Origin: Ascidia mentula
Lineage: Eukaryota; Chordata; Ascidiacea; Phlebobranchia; Ascidiidae
Assembly: GCA_947561715.1 (NCBI GenBank)
Contig: OX387199.1
Location: 935,001-999,000 of the forward strand
Length of the DNA: 64,000 nucleotides
Reading direction: 5' to 3'
In this document: piece after piece, positions 11,794 to 25,479 of the stretch
Layout of the letters: the number at the start of each line of letters is the position of its first letter
How positions within the stretch are numbered: position 1 is the first letter of the stretch
The notes under the pieces: model-generated
What the model was told of the DNA's origin: nothing
The model's input: the letters and a program-made list of their open reading frames with translations, nothing else
The model's database searches: none
Made by a program: the position numbers and the translations under genes

Positions 11794-14700
11794 TTATAAG
11801 TTTTGTCTAAGGTTTTTGCTGCATGAATTTGCCAGAACTGTTTTTTCAACCTACTTTGTAATCTTAACATAACATTGTGGACCGTGTTTAAAGATAAATA
11901 ACCAAAAAATACTTCTTTTTTTTTAATCCAGTCAAGACCTGATTTTATAGAAAAACAATGAACAAATTTCCATTCAACCCCAAAACTTGAATAATTTGGT
12001 CTGAACATCTGTGGGAAATACTGCAGTTCCAAAGAGTAAAATTTTACCTGCAAAATCATCCTCTGGCTTCTTTCGTCTTCCAAGTCAGCATTGAGCTTTG
12101 CAAACTCCCTCCTATAAACAAAACAGAGAAATTTATACCGGGTCAACAGCAGGATGGTGAAAGTACCCAAGCAAACATTTCTCTTAATGCAGGTTATTTT
12201 TTTACTGTTACACACAGAAGTGGCAAAATGACCAACATCATACATAATATTTCTGAACCTAATCTTCAATTATCTCAAAAAAATAGTTGGTGGCTGCCAC
12301 GGCAACTGTGCTTGTTGTAATGGTTTTATTCAATAAAGATTTTCGGTTTCAAATGGTTAGAAGTCTACAAAAACCAATAAATATGTCCTATTTCTTGGAA
12401 CTCATAAGCATTCCTATGCGGAACCCCATTGTTGCGCCTCTGTTATGTACGTTACACCCATACAAGGAAATGGGAGTTGTATCGACACTGGGACGTGCAG
12501 ACCTTGTTGTACGTGCAGAAAGTTGACAGTGGAAGAGATTGTAAAATATTATATCATTACACAGGCCCATGTTGATTAATACACCACACCTGTACTCTGC
12601 TTGCATCGCGTTCATCGCGTCCTTCAACAATCTCATTTCTTCCTTCATTTCTTCCATGTTTACAACTGATGGTTTTGCACCAGGCAACATCGGTTTAGCC
12701 TTCGGTGGTGGAGGTTTGGGTTTACTAGCAGCTGACGGCATCGGTTTCTTATCTAGTTGCTTGGGAGGCTGAAGGAAAAACAAAGGCTTAGAATGTACAG
12801 TGACATAAAAGCGTCTGGAACCATTTAAACAATACCTATTATGAAAATATAACAAATAATAAATCTCCCCTGGGTTTCTAACAGAAAAATCGAAATTCAG
12901 AATTTACACGATTAACATACAACAGAAGAACAAATATATTTAAATTCACTCCCCAGTACCTGCATGGCAACTTGTTTAACTGGAGGTTTCATTGCTTCTT
13001 TGCCAGTTTTGGTCCCGATCCTTCCTTCCAACTCAGCTTTTATATCAGATTGCTCTGAGTTGGCCTAAATTCAAATATACAACTTTAAATATATGTAGAG
13101 GGTTTGTATGTTGGTTGGATACGTTGCTCATGCGATGTTATGTTGTGGGGTTGAATGAATTTGTGTTAATTTAATTGAATTTAGAAAAAAATAATTTATG
13201 GGTGAAAAGGTTTAGGTGAAAAGATCAAGTTTTGTTTTAGTTTGTCATGAAAATGTTACAAACAGCTCCAATCACAAGTGACAATATTGTCAAATCTTAG
13301 TTCAGAAAATCAGAAATAAAAATTAAAGAAAATAAAAGGCTTAACATCATGCTGCAAACATTCCAACAAATATAAAACAAAAAGCATAAAAAGTTAGAAC
13401 AGGTTAATTGCACTGAAAAATCGCAGACATTTGCCTAAAACAGAAAAAGATATTTTCAAGTTAAACTTAAATCAAATTTCCACAAAGATGTTTTATAATT
13501 GCAGCTTGCTGTAAAGCATACGGAAATATAAAAAACAGTGAAATTCATTTTCAGAATATTTATTTCAGAAGGTAAAATTTCCATAAGAAATTTTCAAACT
13601 TGAACAAACTACTTTTTTGGAAAGAGAAAAACAATGTTAGGAAGGTAAGATGTGATCATTACAATGTTAAATTGCTGAAAAAAACAATCATTTCATAATG
13701 TTAAATACCTTGTTACTTTCAACCTCTTTCTCCTGGGTCTTCATAGGAAGAAGTTTATCTGTGGATGGAGTTTTTTCTGGTGAAGGTGGACGAACTGGGG
13801 GGGTGTGGTTGGTAGTGGGAGATGTGACAGGTTTGGTTGGACCCGGTTTAGGTGACGTAGCTGGCATAGATGGCCGTCCTGGACCAATCTGGCCGCCAGA
13901 CTTGGTTTTCTTTAACTGAGACAACCAGGCTGGGCCCGTTGTGGTCGCCGGTTCCGACGGAGTCTCTTCTTCTTTGCTGGGAGATACTGACATGGGACCC
14001 ACAGGTTTTTTCTGGGATGAGCGGTTCCGTAGGTTTTTTAGCCACGAGGGGGCGTCACCACCTGCTTCCGTCCCCCCGGATGCCGGCATGACCTGGATTC
14101 CTCGCTTTGTGTCACGTTTTGGTGTGGTTTGGGGCTCTGCTGGTTTTTCATTGACTTCCATTGGTTCAGTTTCAGGTTCTGGTTCCGGCTCAGGTTCCTG
14201 CTTCATTACCTCCTCCTCTGCCTCTCGAGCCTGGACGTTTATTATGGTTCATGGGAAAAAGTTACGCAACAAAAAGATCTTTTGTAAAACCACGTCAAGT
14301 TTTATTTAACTGTCATTTGTGGGTCTTTGCTAACATTCAAAAGTCTCCCTGAAATTCTCTTATAATGGAATAATAATTATGTCCAATTCAAACAGGACAA
14401 TTGATGTTTATTACGTAATAAACATCAATCATTGTTTTGCTAAAATAATCTCAGCTTAGTTGGATTGGGAGCTTAAACATATATAATTTTCCAATCCTTG
14501 TATGACAAAATGATAGAATATATAATGACACGCACAAGTCACACTAAACCAGCATGCAGACAATGAACAACAACATGACATAAAATTGAACTTAATAAAA
14601 GCGAATGTGGAACGTAAGATACTTTCATGCACCGACAACAACACCATGACATACCCGTTCTCTGCGACCCGCTGTGTCTGGTTTTCGCCGGTTTTTGGGG

Positions 14701-17700
14701 CCACCAGGACGTTTGTAGTGGGTTAACTTCTGGTCGTCTTTGGTCGAACTTACAACTGCTGCCACATCTGAAAAACAAACGGCTTTAATGAATTCATTTA
14801 AGACTAAAAATTTCCACTCTGGCCGATCACAAGTCACATTTTTGTGGAAATATCAAAAGCCATGGTTGGAAACAATCAAATTTGCTGCACTGTATTACAG
14901 GTAAATTGTTTTCAGTCACGATGTCATTGTTAACACCATGTTTATGCCAATATAAAGTTGAATTAGTGAAAGTCATCAGAAAATTTTATTCCAATTCTGC
15001 CACAAACTGGACATTCCACACAATACAATAATACACCAAACCCCTCTACCATATGTGAGAGTGAATGTAAACTGTTTATAGAATGAAAATTTCTAGCTGT
15101 TTTTACCATTTGTTTCATCACTCTGGGATTCATGAGCTGGTTTACTGCTAGCTGGGGGAGCCTAAACACATGTTAAAGTTAAACTTGTTGTCGATACCGT
15201 GCTAAAATGCTAAAATAAGCTAAGTACTGCATATAATTGTTTGTTTATTATCACTTAACCTAAACCATATGTTGGAAAGTGAACATTCTTTCACATCATC
15301 AATGGTATGAACAGAAATTTCAAAAACACACAATATATTAAATTGTTTGTAACCTAACGTTAAACTGAAGTGAACACATTGGATAAATGTTTTTTTCTAT
15401 GGATGCACAGACACAAAAAGATATAGGTTTTCATAGGTAAGCATGCTTGTGTGGGAGTCAGTCATTAAAATAAACATATTCCACCCACAAAGTACGTGTT
15501 AATCATGTGCTATATCTGGTTGGAGAAGTTTTATAAGTATGGAACCACTTATGGCAACCTCACTTAACTTTTATGCCAGTTTTCGCATATATTTGCAGCC
15601 AAAATCAAAAACTAGTCTTCAAAATTATTTTTACATTTTCTACATATGAGGTGTTACACATACCAGTGGAGCCGGTCTCTTCAAGGAGTTTGTAAGTTGT
15701 CTAACTTTCGATTTTGTTGCAACTGGAACTTTATCTTCTGTCGACGTAAAAAATTAAAGTTCATCGTGTTACTCATTGGCGTTTTATGTTTTTTTTTTTA
15801 ACACTTCAAAACATTTTGAGTCAGACTATTGATAATGTATTTGGTTTTACAACGTGGAAGAAAGTTTAAAAATTACCAGGTGGAAGCAGTGCTGACCCCC
15901 TCTTGTTTTCTGTTTTTGATTTTGGAGTTTTCGAATCAGCTGGCTTGCTTTCTTTGACAGTTTCCTTTGGAGAAGATTTCTGTCAAGGAAATTGTATTTC
16001 CTTGTATTACTTTCTGTTGGTGAAAATCATTCCAACATTCGTGATAGATATTTACTAAGCAAGAATTGTTATAACTGCAAACTATAGACTGAGGGTTAAC
16101 AATGTAACAAAGATTGCTAACAAATTTTTCTAAAATCTGATCTGCTGAAATGGGACTGAACCCATGGATTGTTAACAGAAACACTTCTGTTTAGTGCAGT
16201 GGTAACATTGAAAACCTGTCGTGCTCACTATAATGGAGCCACTCACAAAATACAAATGAGTGCACTTCAAGTCTCATGACCACTTAAAACTTTTTACTTG
16301 GTTAAAGCCCTACTTTATTATGTGACTACACAAGTAAGCAAGGTAGACATCTATATTGAAGAAATTACTTAAACGTCTGCTTGTTACCTTGATTTAATTT
16401 AGCTACTGTCGAGTATGGACTGCAATGTGTTACCATGCTTTGACACAATTCACTTGTGAGCCAAAGTGACGGGAAGTTACAACAACATTAAATCGTAAAA
16501 ATGTAAAAGGCCCCGTTATGACATCACAATGCAAACAGGTTTAATACCAAGTGAGTAAATATAATACCTCGGACTCTTCCTCAGCAACAGGTAACGGACT
16601 GACGAAATTATCAGGAAACACCCCCCGCCTTCTCCTTAAACAACATCAAATGTGTTCAAATGTGGTAATATATAACATGTTGTGAGTACATCAAGCTTAA
16701 GCTAATAAAGAGATGAATTTATGAAACTGATGATGGCTTCTCTTGGGGAGTAAATTTTGTAGGTAAGAAATTTGCTTTTAAATTTGAGAAAAAAGTTGGA
16801 AACCCATGGTATAATAGGTCTTTACATAAGGTTTAACAAATTTGTCATTACATTACTAAATGGTTGAAAGTAAAAAGAATAACAGCAAGGCTTCCGGGCA
16901 AGTCGAATTTTTTACACGTATAGAAGTATAGCATGGTTTAAGAGCCCCCAAACCAAAAGCAAAGAAATAGACCGCATGATATCCAACGCTTGACGTATAT
17001 ACTACACATGCGTCAATTTGACTCAATGAGTGTTTTCCTGTCTTGCTCCAAACACGTTTGTGATGACGAGCAAGCATGTTTGCGAACAAAGTTTCAGCCA
17101 ACTGTCGGCATATTTTTGAGAAATGGATGAGACAATCCATACCACCCCATACACGGGGTATGAAATCATTGAAATTATTTGAAAATCTTTAAGGTCATTT
17201 ACAGTGTTGATTGACATTACCAAGCATGTAGAATAAATTTACAAACTGGCAGCCACTTTAAGCGAGTCTTGGCAGAATACATAGACTTATTATCAGTAAC
17301 AAACTAAAACAGGTTATTGGTTTGGCAATGCATTGAAGTCAGGGCACAAAAGTTTACCTAATTTTTAATGCAACATTGCTGGTATTAATGCTTTTGTTTC
17401 TTCTTAACTACAGATGGCCATGAAGCACAGGAATGTAATGTGGAATAGAGATACAACTTAATAGTGGATAAACTTACTTTCCATTTTCATCGACGATCTC
17501 ACCAAGCCACCATCCAGCGTCCTGACTAGTTTTATCCAAAATTATCACAATATCATCTTTAACCAGAGTAAGCTCGTCCTCATGATCTGCTTCGTAATCA
17601 AAGGAAACTCGACATTTCTCCACTGGCTTTGATTTCTTGACACTTTGTATCGGAGGGTCAACTGGTTTTACTGGAGTGACAGGCGATGTTTTTTCCACAG

Positions 17701-20700
17701 TTTCCTGGAACATTATGTAAATGGAAACAGAACTACAAAGACATGGAGTTCACTCTTGATAACAGAATTAAATTACTTGAGTAACATAAATGACATTCAA
17801 CAGCATGGGACAAATATTGTGCGACTCTAGCATTTTACACTAATGACCTGTTTTCCTAATTCCATGCCTATATATTATTTATCAATTAGTTTATTGTAAA
17901 ACATGTGTAGTGGACAGTTGTTCAAATAGACAAACATTGGCTGTGCTTAAGACTCCATACTTAATTCAAGTGAGTAAATACTGATTTTAAAGTAAAATGA
18001 CTTTAATCCATACCTTGGCAGCTTTCTCGTGATTCATCTTTTTTTCAGCGTCCGCTTCCCCGTATGAAGATTGTCGTAGTTTGATTGGACCCTCCCCAAA
18101 AATGTTCCCAAAACCAATTCCTTTCACCTGTTACAGAGTTAATTCGTCATACACTAAATCCCAACCTGGCAGAATCCATTCCACATAGTATAAGTCACAA
18201 GTTCCTATTATCCATAGCAGTGGACAAATAGGGATCCACAAATCTCAAAATCATTTAAATCGAGTTATTTCCATCACGAGCACAGCAGGTAGAAAAAGGT
18301 TTTCAATGAAACTCATTTAAATACGAATACATAGAGCGGAGATTAACATATTTTCTTGATCATGAATGGGAATATTGAAATTACCAGCTTCCAACAGCCG
18401 ATAGCAAGTATTGAGTTTACGCAACCAGACCATCACACTGTTTCAGTAAACTGTTTAAAAGGCGGAAAAATATTTTTCTTACGACCCACATTCAATACCT
18501 AGAGACAAGCCATGTGATTTATCTCTTATATGTGACTGTTACAACTCCATGCTAACACACAAATGATGTCATGTTGTCACAAATATTGCACCACAGAAAG
18601 TTAAATGGTAATGTTTGTTAATATCAACAGTGTTGACATCACTTGTTTGTCCAACTAAAAACATCTAGTATTTGCCGATCTGGCCCACACACAATCAACC
18701 AATCATGTTTAATCTTACCACCAAATACACTTTTTACAGAGATTGCTAATCACCAAATATACAAAAAACCAACTGTTTCCTGGACTACTAATTTCATATT
18801 ACAAGGGCTCATTTCACTCAACAATTATACATGCATTGGTTTTACCTTTTTTGATGGAACCTGTGTTGGTTCCTCTGGTTTAACGTCCTCTTGTGGTTGA
18901 GGTTCCGGGGTTGCCATGGCAGCAGCGGGCTCCACATGAACCACAGCAAAGTTAGTTGGGAAAACTCCTTCCTTTCCTTTACATTGGCCTCGGGCCCAGC
19001 CTTCCTCTTCCTGTATAGGAAAAGTTGATATTCGAAAACAAAACTAATTTGTACAACCCGAGTCAAAAGCCCATACAAAAAAATCTTGTTTGCAAATGCA
19101 TACAAAAAAACACGACATTAAGATAATAAGGCATAGAAACATAAAGTATTTGAACATACAGATGTATGGGTATTTCCAAAAATCACCCACTTAAAACTAG
19201 TAGTTTTTGTGATAATCTCACATGTTTCTCACAACAATCACCAACACAAACAGAATTTTAAAATCAATTACTTCGATCTACTTCTGCACTATACATATAC
19301 CTGTACTGTAACCATACAATAGTAAAACAGGATGCTCATATTAAAAAAAAATGTGTCATATGATGCAAATGTACACAATGATCACGAACTTCAATAATAG
19401 CTGAACAACTTCTGCATATAATTTACAGGTAGATGTTCACAGTGAAACTTGCTAATTATGTTAATCATTTACAAGCAAGCATATTTACAAAGTCTTTAAC
19501 ACCAATAATCGTTGACAAACTTACATCACACAAAACATCAACGATATCACCAACTTCCAGACTTAATTCATCATCATTGGTCGGTTCATATGTAAACGTT
19601 ACTTTCATTCTCCGAAGCACTTCAGCTAATATGAAAATACAAAATTTTTATTTTAGGGCATGCAGTTTCAAATTATCGTGGCAGTTTCAAAATACGATGA
19701 CAATATGTTCAATTTTATTTAAGTTAATGATTTACAGCTGAGTGCTAATTACACAGGTTCAAGTGCCAACAGTTTAAACAAACAAAGTAATGCATTGTCG
19801 CTATTAAGATTTGGTTTTAGTAAAAACTCTATTACAGCACACAGCAGTAGACACAAAGATCATTTTGAAAGCACTTATTTAAAGATTACATTAACAACCT
19901 TCTAACTAGCCGCGCCAACTCTGAGTGCAAGGTAATGACATGACTCAGTACAACGTACGGAAGATCATTTTAAGAAAAACTTAAAAGTCAAATATTAAAA
20001 TGGCTTACTTTGTTAAACCGTGTTAACACTAAATAATTTCAATGGACATAATACTGTAAGTGTGACAAACGTATTTTGAAAGAATTGAACTCGTGTGTTT
20101 TTTTCAGGTTCTAAACCGATGATGGTGAATCCTTGTAACCAAAGGTTAATAAGAAAGTGATTTTAACAAATAATATAGCAGCAAAAATATTGCCGTTATA
20201 CAAAAAAGATAGGTAAAAATGGTTGACAATAAAATGAAAGTGATTTTTGAAAGACAGCGTCAATATACAAGTGGACATAGTGACAGAAAAGATTTCATAC
20301 AAATATTAAACAGTGCTGATTCGAACTACTTACTGAGTTAAAAACATTGTACATTTTCTCTGCAGAACAATACTGCAGTTAAACACAGGTTTCTTACAAT
20401 ATAATTATCACTAATGTTTCCCTCAACTCAGATGTGCAAGCATTGTTTTACACTTTAATGAATACATGTTATTAATCAGTTCTATTAGAAACTTAGGAAA
20501 TGTTTAAAAAACACCATGTTACAATAGAATGTATTAATGAAAAAGCGAACTGTTTAATCATACTTAAATATCCACAAGAATTACCTTTCTTTTTTGTCTT
20601 GACAGTTTCCATCTACAAAAAATATAGAATGTCACCCAAGAATTTACATAGATTTATAGAAATAGTGATTGGCGAAGAACGGCTACAACATCAAATTAAG

Positions 20701-21412
20701 TTAACTTACTGTGCGTGATGTTTGTGAAGGAAGTTTTTCCTTCTATGACAACATAATAAAAAACATTCTAAACAACAGTCAGAAACTTTTTTACAAATTT
20801 CACATGATCAAAATATCCTGGATCAAAATAGAAAAATAAAGCATTTTTTTGTCGATACAATGTATACCGTATGCAGAAAAAAGTTTACATTAATACAAAA
20901 TGTATATATGTTATTGTCAGTGATTGAACATCACTTAAATTGCATCGCATTTGCTAAAAATCAGATGCAAAAATTTGGCAATGATACCTTGACAAAGTTG
21001 TCAGGAAACATTCCTTTTCTTCCCTTCAAAAAGCCTTCGCACCACCCATCTTCAACCTGCTTTATGTTTGTGATTACATCACCCACTGATAAGGACAGTT
21101 CATCAGGAGCTTCTGCCTTGTAGTCAAACTGTACAATGCCTGCAGAAAGATTTGGTGCAAATTAATTTTCTGCCGATGATTTTTAATAAAGAATCGTCAT
21201 GTTTACATTTTCTCTAAAAGTATTTCAATACACTTTAACCCTCAAACCTATGTAAATGTACAGGGGCAAACAACTAAAAATAAAAGCTAAAGCAATATTT
21301 TGCAGGTGCAAAAAACAGCATTTTAAAGTTGAGTGTAACAAACCCAAAACATGAACATTACTGCTCAACGCAAACTGTGTCTCTAAAAACAAAGCACACC
21401 TTTGAGAGCCAT
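11794..21412 (-). CDS. CIN85/CD2AP-family adaptor with three SH3 domains, 17 coding exons
   Basis: Exons in order: 21412-21400, 21139-20988, 20612-20585, 19625-19525, 19010-18846, 18127-18014, 17704-17478, 16634-16568, 15979-15877, 15737-15664, 15161-15107, 14767-14655, 14230-13709, 13064-12960, 12768-12590, 12111-12048, 11850-11794. The product is about 712 residues. Human CIN85 is 665 and CD2AP 639. SH3-1 is about residues 5-55 ([20 protein letters not shown]). SH3-2 is about 70-125. SH3-3 is about 221-280 ([17 protein letters not shown]). The linker VKGIGFG.IF...PIKLR is diagnostic of this family. The middle is proline-, acid- and Lys-rich with PSWLKNL and PAWLSQL repeats. Residues about 650-694 form a coiled coil. 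Family members link receptor ubiquitylation, endocytosis and actin capping at the membrane. The very short first exon (MALK) and the weak last acceptor are the least certain parts. Confidence 0.87.
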
Positions 21413-22485
21413 AGCAAGTGGTGAGCTCCTGAAAATTCATTCAGCAGCAAAGCATCAGCTTTAAACCAGATCTGTCAGTTAACGTTACAGAACATTTACT
21501 TAAACAATGCAAAAATACCTCAATAAACAAGAAACAAAAACGAGCATCTCTTAGCATTTAAAGGACACCCTACTTACAATGTACCAGATAATTAATCCGG
21601 TTAAGCATTTCAGGGCATCATAGCGGTGAAGGTAAAACGTAATACCGTATTAAAAGTATTGTTTAATTAGAGAGGTGTGCCTTTCAACCAAAACCAGTTC
21701 ATCTTCATTGGTTAAAAATCAATCAACCGTTAACTTCAAAGCAAAAACATTATTTTTTAATAAACTACATCCGCTTTTACATAAATGCGTCTAAAACAAG
21801 TTCCTGTTTGCAACAATATTTAAAAAAATATTTATTTTTGTTCAGATACAATTTTGGTTGCATAAACGAAATCAAAAGCGTCTAACACTTAAAACATTAA
21901 ATATGTTGCAGAACAGATTCCAACTAGATAGTACTACACTTTTAAAGTGCTGCGTTAATTGAAACTAAAATTTTAAAATGGTTGCATGAGTTGTTAAAAC
22001 GAAAAAAAAACGAAATCGATAGAAATGTTTGAGTTATCTTAATTACTCCGTAAATATTACTACCATCAGTGGAATATGTTATCACGCATACAATTCCAGG
22101 TAATTGCCACAAACAAAAATAAACATTTTCCTGCAGTGTTTACTAATACTCATCATCGTATATATCACCTGAAAAATGGTTTGATTAACTGATAATCAAA
22201 AAGCTACCATAGACTTTATTTAGCGCTGATCGTTGCAACACCCACTTTTACTGGCATCTGATGGGACGTAATGTGATTTGAACAATTTGTTTACCTTCGT
22301 GCACCGCTGCTTATCCATGAAAAAGCGTTTTTTGCTGCATCGATATAAGATAAGTGTAAATCAAGCAGTTTACAGATTATTTGAAACCTTATCACAGTCA
22401 AACGTCAAATGGCCCTTGTGTGGCGTGTCTAACTAAATGATTGAAGGAAAATAAGGTTGTGTGTGTAAAGGTTGTGAGTGTTACG
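21413..22485. promoter_or_regulatory. Divergent promoter interval between the adaptor gene and TIPRL
   Basis: The two conserved genes are transcribed away from each other across about 1.07 kb. The interval must hold both promoters unless either gene has distant 5' untranslated exons. It is AT-rich, and I recognise no specific element. Confidence 0.5.
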
Positions 22486-23848
22486 ATGGCTAATCGTGTG
22501 GCAACCCCGTTTGGTGAGAAAAAAGAACCGTTTAATTATGGACCATGGACATTTGTTTCAAGCAAGAGTCACATTCTAAATTCTGAAGAAATTGAAAGGT
22601 TGGTTGTGAATACAAATGCACCAAACACTTATATAAACGCTGTATTTCAATCTGTTTACAGGTTGTGCAAGGATTTGGATATTCCACAGCTACCAGAGAT
22701 GACTTTTGGCCACAACAAGTTTTTGATCAAAAACTCTGCTGGTTTTTCATTTGATTTTAACACAGTTGATGCTTTGCGACTTGTTGATAATAAACATGAT
22801 GTTATGAAAGTTGCTGGAGCCAAAGAATGGATTGAAAGCAGGTGTGGTGTGTCACATTTTTGCCTCATAAATATAAATCTTTAATTTGTATTTTTCCCCA
22901 GAAAAAACAGTGAAATATCAGCTGAAACTGTGAAACCATTTGATTGGACTTTTACTACGAAGTACACTGGAACAATACATGATGACCAGCACAAAGTACA
23001 GGTGATGCATTCAAAACTTACCTAGGTTATGAATTTAAAACCAGCCTTAATTTTTATATGGTTTAAGTTTGTGATTGGCATTTTTACTGGAGGTGAATTG
23101 TTATTTTAGGTTTCCGAAACCTCCGACAGGATTGACATTGAACGGTTAAAGACAAGAGAAAAGATACTTTTCTTCGAGGAAATGATGTTATTTGAAGATG
23201 AATTGGCAGATAACGGAAGTGCACAGTTAACAGTGAAAATTGTGTGTCCCTGTTCGTCACATTTAACCCTGTACTAAATTGAACATCCATTATAGCGAGT
23301 CATGCCATCATGCTTCTTCCTACTGCTGAGGTTTTTTCTGAGAGTAGATGGAGTTTTGTCGAGAATTCTGGACACTAGATGGTATCATGAGTTTGGCACA
23401 GATCACATCATCCGTGAGTGCACGGAGAAGGAAAAGAGCTTTGAAGAAATGAGGGTGGGTGATATTATATGAATGTCAATAAATGTGGATCACATTCTGG
23501 TTATGTTGTCTCGGAGTCTAAATGTACTTAATTCAGAGTATGTGTTTACCTCTGGTAAAAACTTTTGAAATTTTAGGTGTAAAATGCATTAAAAAGCACC
23601 ATCCAATAACAACCCGAAATATTGTTTGATTCCAGGGTATTTCTCCAGCAATGCTCACAGATGTTAACTACATGGACAGGATCCTGAAACCCATCAAGCA
23701 AGTTGTTGAAAAGCTTGAATTTCCTGGTGAAAAACACTGGAAAAATGAAACAAACAATATGGGTTCATCTTGCACTCTGCCGACATCAAGTGGTGGCACC
23801 GATAACACAAACTTGTCTACCAGAGGGAGCTGTAGTACCGTTTCATGA
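22486..23848 (+). CDS. TIPRL: TIP41-like protein (TIPRL), PP2A-pathway regulator, six exons
   Basis: Exons: 22486-22598, 22662-22841, 22902-23001, 23110-23241, 23296-23454, 23636-23848; product 298 residues (human TIPRL 272). Diagnostic blocks are GPWTFVSSKSHIL, LPEMTFGHNKF, KPFDWTFTTKYTG, LKTREKILFFEEMMLFEDEL and RVMPSCFFLLLRFFLRVDG. The last two are the strongly conserved core of the family. TIP41/TIPRL proteins bind catalytic subunits of PP2A, PP4 and PP6 and modulate TOR and DNA-damage signalling. The first intron (22599-22661) is 63 bases, open and a multiple of three, so an ORF finder reads through it. The homologue alignment shows it should be removed. The start ATG precedes a divergent N-terminus; the Ser/Thr-rich C-terminal tail is also divergent. 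Confidence 0.93.
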
Positions 23849-24801
23849 TTGCCCTTTTTTCCTTCTTGTTTTTCTGTTCCATTCTGTTTTGTGCTAACAT
23901 GCTTATTGTTTGGTAGACGTTGCGTTGGAAGGGTCTGACCACTTTAGGCAGATTGCAAATGTGTCCTGGTTATTCATTGGTACGAACTTCGCTGTGATTA
24001 TGAACAACATCAAGTTTTTTGCTGTAACAAGCGCTAAAGTCGCATCAGCGTCTTGTTTTTGGATGAAATAAATTGTTGATTTTGCAAGAAACCTGATCGT
24101 CCTATTTTGCCGCGCTACCGGAAATTATGTAGTTCTGTACTTGACGGCTTCAAGCGTAAATTAAAGTGTAGACATTTGCAATGCGGTAAACGTCTATAGA
24201 AATAGCTATGTTACAGTTCTGCAAGGGTGGGACATTTTCTGCTTCCAGATAATTGAATTTTAAGTCGTTACTTTGTTTGGCGCAATCGGCTTTCTTGTAC
24301 ACAAGGGAACATGACCAGGGCTGCAAATAGCTGTGCCAGCGAAAGTTTCTGTGCCCCCAGATGAGGAGTTAGTGTATGCCTTCATAACAGCTTATCACTT
24401 GCGCACAGCAATAGGACTTCATTTGCGAAAACAAATGCTTTTCACCGTTGCTCACTTTGTGTTTCAGTGTGGGTTCAACATAAATATATGTAAAAAATGG
24501 ATCGTTCTTCTTTCGAACCAGTGGTTGCCTATGTTTTCGCCTTTTTCCGGTTTTGCAAAACATGGTTTGTCACCCTGTGTTGTTGTTGTTGTCAGCGATG
24601 CACGCAGACCTCATCCATTCCAGGTAGGTGGCCGGTCATATAAACTTCAAAGTCAAATCAACAAAATCAAACTTAATGACTTTTTTTCATTTGTTTTTGA
24701 AAACTCGGTTTAAAAACTTTGGCACAGAAAGCAATGGATTTTGGCTCGTTCAAATTAAAAAAAAACACGAAACATTTGAACTATGATTTTAGAGGTTGTG
24801 G
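23849..24801. other. TIPRL 3' region and spacer before cassette I
   Basis: An AATAAA at 24067-24072 is a likely TIPRL poly(A) signal, about 220 bases after the stop. Beyond it I see no exon that can be linked by splice sites. Open frames at 24333-24713 have no recognisable content. The last bases (about 24786-24801) contain an acceptor-like ATTTTAG just before the first cassette start codon. Confidence 0.5.
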
Positions 24802-25479
24802 ATGTTGGCGAAAAAAAATTCTTGGAAAAGTTTTAGTTTAGTTAAGCGTGCCATGAAAGATTGGCAGAATCAAAACAATCGTATTTTATGTACTTCAGGA
24901 AAGCAGGACGATGTGGATGAGAGCAGCAATAACACATCAGCGGACCACGGCGACGAAGGCGACAAATCAACCACCACAGGTTGCCCGACTGATTCTTTAT
25001 GTAAAGATGTACACGAAAATTATGGAAGCGGTAATTATAATGTTAAAAAATTAGCGGAAATTTTCGTTTGTTTTAAATAAACCGTTATATTACCTGCACC
25101 ATGTCTTGCGAAGTACGTTTTTGATGTGTATTTTTTTTTAAAAAGCATTGGACAGAGACGAAATCTACAATAGAAAATTAAAAGAAATCAACGGAAAAAT
25201 TCAGGACTCGAAAAACAAAATTCCCGCTGACGGTAAAGTTGATTCGTAGTGAAAATTATTCTGTAACGTACTTTTACTTTAGTAAAACTTCTTTCTTATG
25301 TAGACACGTTTTACATAAAACAAGTTGGACCTATGATACACAGAGATGGAACAGTCACTGGGAGCTGGTCGAATAGTGCCCTTGTTCCGGATGAGCGGGT
25401 GGAAGAATATCGGGCACGTCTTCCGTCAAACTTTAGAGTAATCGGAAAAAATCAAGTTGGGGACAGTCTCACCGAATAA
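24802..25479 (+). CDS. Cassette I gene a (a1): unrecognised 146-residue protein
   Basis: Exons 24802-24979, 25146-25232 and 25304-25479, with phase-1 introns. The N-terminus is basic and Trp-containing (MLAKKNSWKSF), followed by an acidic Ser/Asp/Thr segment. A short charged helix follows (RKLKEINGKIQDSK), then a C-terminal block with QVGPMIHRDGTVTG and VEEYRARLP. The last two exons align with those of a2 at 36867-37228 (VGPM.HRDGTVTG and EEYRARLP shared; the 87-base exon is equal in length). The paralogue keeps reading frame and splice phase despite clear divergence, which supports a real gene. No signal peptide or membrane segment is evident. I do not recognise the family. An acceptor-like AG lies 9 bases before the ATG. 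Confidence 0.68.

Noticed and set aside
13698-14352. Plus-strand ORFs of 63-122 codons opposite the proline-rich adaptor exon
   Set aside because: They are antisense shadows of the 522-base minus-strand exon 13709-14230, which is supported by phase and by family features.
24333-24713. 126-codon plus-strand ORF between TIPRL and a1
   Set aside because: Composition is ordinary for non-coding DNA here, there is no paralogue in cassette II and no phase-compatible splice partner.
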